Assembly (NCBI GenBank): GCA_030844625.1
Contig: JAUUNJ010000129.1
Location: 1-7,080, forward strand
Origin: Roseburia sp.
GTDB taxonomy: Bacteria > Bacillota > Clostridia > Lachnospirales > Lachnospiraceae
Direction: 5' to 3'
DNA length: 7,080 bases
The position numbers were made by a program, and so were the translations under genes. The notes under the pieces are model-generated. The model worked only from the letters and a program-made list of their open reading frames with translations. It searched no databases and had not been told where the DNA came from. This document shows, piece after piece, positions 5,543 to 7,080 of this stretch; positions within the stretch are counted from its first letter, which is position 1, and each line of letters begins with the position of its first letter.

Positions 5543-6319
5543 TTGAAACATAAATTTTACAGTTTACTTTTACTTTTATTTTTATTATGTGCTTCAAGCT
5601 CATTAGTCGTTAAGGCAGATACAACAGAGCCGGAGACAACAACCGTTTCGGAGATTGAATCAACAACAGCTCAGGAAACAACCACTGCTGCTCCAGCCAA
5701 TCAGACCATAACAGCAAACAAAACAGTTAAAGTAAACAAAACTTTTAAGATTAAAAAAACTTTAAAATTAAATAAAACAACTATTAACAATTATAATTTC
5801 ACTACAAGCAATTCAAAAGTTACAAGTGTATCCGCTACAGGCGTTGTGAAAGGTTTAAAAAAGGGTTCTGCAGTAATTACATTAACCTCAAAAACAGATG
5901 GTTCTACATTTGCTCAGATTAATGTAAAAGTTAAGAACCGATACACAAAGAAGCAGTTAAGACTTATGTCTTCTATTATATATAGTGAAGCGGGCGGTGA
6001 ATGTTATGCCGGTAAAAAAGCTGTAGGAATTGTTATTATGAACAGAATCAAATCTACACAGTTTCCTAATACACTAAAAGGTGTAATTTACCAGCGTGGT
6101 CAGTTTACTCCTGCGAGAAACGGTTCATTAAACAAAGCTCTGGCACAGTATGATAGTGGTAAATTAAACAAAAAATGTATTAAAGCTGCAAAAGCAACTT
6201 TAAATGGTGATACATATGTATCTTATAGAAAGCAGACAATTAATATGGACGGATACCTGTTCTTTAGTGGTTATATTAAACAGAGCCGATTGAGAATACA
6301 GGGACATCACTTTAAGTAA
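5543..6319 (+). CDS. Exported Ig-like domain / SleB-type cell-wall hydrolase
   Basis: The 258-residue protein probably cuts peptidoglycan outside the membrane. A signal peptide (MKHKF, Leu-rich core 8-16, likely cleavage after A25 in VVKA|DT) is followed by a Thr/Glu-rich linker (26-55), a bacterial Ig-like Big_2-type domain (about 56-131, with SNSKVTSVSATGVVKGLKKG), and a SleB/hydrolase_2 domain (about 137-258). In the latter, IIYSEAGGE carries the probable catalytic Glu (E149), followed by AVGIVIMNRI, QFPNTLKGVIYQ and GQF, all family landmarks; the end RIQGHHFK resembles the usual IG-HVFY close. SleB-family enzymes are muralytic, first known as spore germination transglycosylases, but such domains are common in vegetative proteins. 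Short lysine-rich pseudo-repeats (NKTVKV, NKTFKI, KKTLKL) start the Ig domain. The start codon must be TTG: an in-frame TAA lies 18 bases upstream, and GGAGG is five bases before TTG. The C at residue 16 lacks a proper lipobox. Confidence 0.85.
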   Translation: MKHKFYSLLLLLFLLCASSSLVVKADTTEPETTTVSEIESTTAQETTTAAPANQTITANKTVKVNKTFKIKKTLKLNKTTINNYNFTTSNSKVTSVSATGVVKGLKKGSAVITLTSKTDGSTFAQINVKVKNRYTKKQLRLMSSIIYSEAGGECYAGKKAVGIVIMNRIKSTQFPNTLKGVIYQRGQFTPARNGSLNKALAQYDSGKLNKKCIKAAKATLNGDTYVSYRKQTINMDGYLFFSGYIKQSRLRIQGHHFK

Positions 6320-6324
6320 TTCTC

Positions 6325-6352
6325 AGAGCTGTCACATTGTGGCAGCTCTTTT
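6325..6352 (+). terminator. Intrinsic terminator of the SleB-type hydrolase gene
   Basis: AGAGCTGTCAC-ATT-GTGGCAGCTCT forms an 11-bp stem (one T-G wobble) with a 3-nt loop, immediately followed by TTT and further T-rich sequence. It begins six bases after the stop codon and is a textbook Rho-independent terminator. Confidence 0.88.
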
Positions 6353-6437
6353 ATTTTGCTTTCTTATCAGGCTTATAAAGCACCTTAAAATTATATTTCG
6401 GTTTTTCCATATACATTTTTCACTGACAGTAAAAAAC

Positions 6438-6465
6438 AGAAGAGCAGTCCTGAGACCGCCCTTCT
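6438..6465 (-). terminator. Intrinsic terminator of the FN3-repeat gene
   Basis: Read on the minus strand this is a 12-bp stem (AGAAG...CTTCT ends, TCAG loop) with two G-U wobbles, followed by GTTTTTT. On the plus strand the same positions are A/C mismatches, so the hairpin evidently serves minus-strand transcription. It lies 15 bp past the second, native-looking stop at 6481-6483, which supports the view that the gene originally ended there and not at the earlier TAA. Confidence 0.75.
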
Positions 6466-6480
6466 ATTTTTTAGACATGA

Positions 6481-6699
6481 TTATTTAATTTTGATTTTCT
6501 TCTTCTTTGACCACTTTCCGTAATATTTCTTACCGTTTACAACCTTTACAGCCCTTGCACGAATATATAATTTTTTCTTGTTTTTAAGTTTCTTTGACTT
6601 AATTGTAAATTTAACTTTTTTTACTGTTTTCTTAACTAAGATATTCTTTTTCTTAAATTTTTTGGACTTGGAAATCTTAATCTGATATTTGCCCGCACC
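6481..6699 (-). pseudogene. Cut-off C-terminal FN3-like domain, beyond an in-frame TAA
   Basis: Directly after the TAA at 6700-6702, in the same frame, 72 further codons run to a TAA at 6481-6483. They read as the rest of an FN3-like domain of the Lys-rich kind found in Lachnospiraceae surface proteins: GAGKYQIKISKSKKF, then KFTIKSKKLKNKKKLYIRARA, and finally VNGKKYYGKWSKKKK near the end. The upstream part stops at KISLKKV, just where this domain type normally continues with a Lys followed by GA.GYQI, so one AAA-to-TAA change explains the break. No start codon with a ribosome binding site is visible to begin a separate protein, so this part is probably untranslated. Confidence 0.8.
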
Positions 6700-7080
6700 T
6701 TAAACCTTCTTAAGAGAAATCTTTGTTTTCTTTGCCGATTTCTTCTTGGTCGCTTTCTTTACCTTTGTCTTTGCCACCTTAACATCCGATACGTTTGTAG
6801 CAGATGCTGCTGTAGTAATAACCGGTTTCTTTGTTGTATCATCTGCCTTTCCATGTGTTGTCGGATTATCCGGTATGACTGAATTCGGTGTACTTGGGTC
6901 TGGGGCGCTTGGATTCGGCGTGACCGGGTTGTCCTGAGTGCCCGGTTCTGTTGTATCTGGTTTCGTAACTGTCTCACCGCCTACTTTCACTGTATCTGAA
7001 ATTCCTCCGGATTCTCTGTTACCTAACACCGCCGTTACTTTTACTGTATGTTTTCCGGCGCCTATATCATTGACCGTATA
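6700..7080 (-). CDS. Ig/FN3-repeat surface protein, 5' end outside the window, stopped by TAA
   Basis: The frame is open from the window edge (7080) to TAA at 6700-6702, giving 126 residues of what must be a longer protein. Reading inwards from the edge: the end of an Ig- or FN3-like beta domain (YTVNDIGAGKHTVKVTAVLG, then SGGISDTVKVGG); a Pro/Thr/Asp-rich linker of about 50 residues with repeated TPNP, PDP and TPN units, likely extended and surface exposed; a Lys-rich stretch (KVAKTKVKKATKKKSAKKTK); and the first strand of a terminal FN3-like domain, ISLKKV, cut by the stop. A GTG at 7027-7029 lies inside the beta domain and is not a real start. A role in the cell envelope or in binding to glycans or wall is inferred from domain type; no enzyme domain can be seen in this part. 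It converges on the SleB-type gene. Confidence 0.75.
   Translation of the reverse strand, partial: YTVNDIGAGKHTVKVTAVLGNRESGGISDTVKVGGETVTKPDTTEPGTQDNPVTPNPSAPDPSTPNSVIPDNPTTHGKADDTTKKPVITTAASATNVSDVKVAKTKVKKATKKKSAKKTKISLKKV

Noticed and set aside
6700..6702. TAA as a recoded amino acid codon
   Set aside because: Known recoding to selenocysteine or pyrrolysine uses TGA or TAG. The homologous position expects lysine, which one base change explains.
1..7080. CRISPR array, defence system or prophage
   Set aside because: No regularly spaced repeats, nucleases, restriction enzymes, integrases or phage genes appear in any frame.

Overview
This window looks like chromosomal DNA from an anaerobic, AT-rich Firmicute, most likely Lachnospiraceae-like Clostridia. 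The grounds are AGGAGG-type ribosome binding sites, the ISC-type iscS-iscU pair with clostridial sequence features, and secreted proteins built from bacterial Ig-like and FN3-like repeats, a SleB-type hydrolase domain and Thr/Pro/Lys-rich linkers. The taxonomic call is inference; there is no rRNA or species-specific marker.

Layout. (1) 1-1190, minus strand: an orphan gene for an unrecognised exported, cysteine-rich protein, with a candidate distal promoter and a hairpin after its stop. (2) About 1270-1580: a decayed IS200/IS605-family element. It keeps a left-end hairpin, a leader that can hide its own ribosome binding site, the first 28 or so codons of the TnpA transposase and part of the right-end region; most of the transposase is deleted. 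(3) 1601-5319, minus strand: a compact four-gene operon, iscS-iscU-nadA-mnmA, with a very good sigma-A-type promoter (TTTACA-17-TATAAT), a palindrome over the expected transcription start, and a strong intrinsic terminator. (4) 5465-6352, plus strand: a divergent gene for an exported Ig-like/SleB-type cell-wall hydrolase, started by TTG, with its own promoter and terminator. (5) 6438-7080, minus strand: the 3' part of a gene for a large secreted Ig/FN3-repeat protein. It runs off the window and is interrupted by an in-frame TAA inside its last FN3-like domain.

The operon has a clear internal logic. IscS takes sulfur from cysteine as a persulfide. IscU uses it to build Fe-S clusters. NadA (quinolinate synthase) needs a [4Fe-4S] cluster for NAD synthesis. 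MnmA takes IscS-derived sulfur to 2-thiolate tRNA wobble uridines, and its cysteine pattern suggests it may also bind a cluster. The operon therefore joins a sulfur donor and scaffold to two of their clients.

I did not find a convincing wholly new system. The most worthwhile leads are the nonsense-interrupted FN3 gene, the unrecognised cysteine-rich exported protein, the operator-like palindrome at the iscS start site, the IS relic with its preserved regulatory hairpin, and the cysteine pattern of MnmA.
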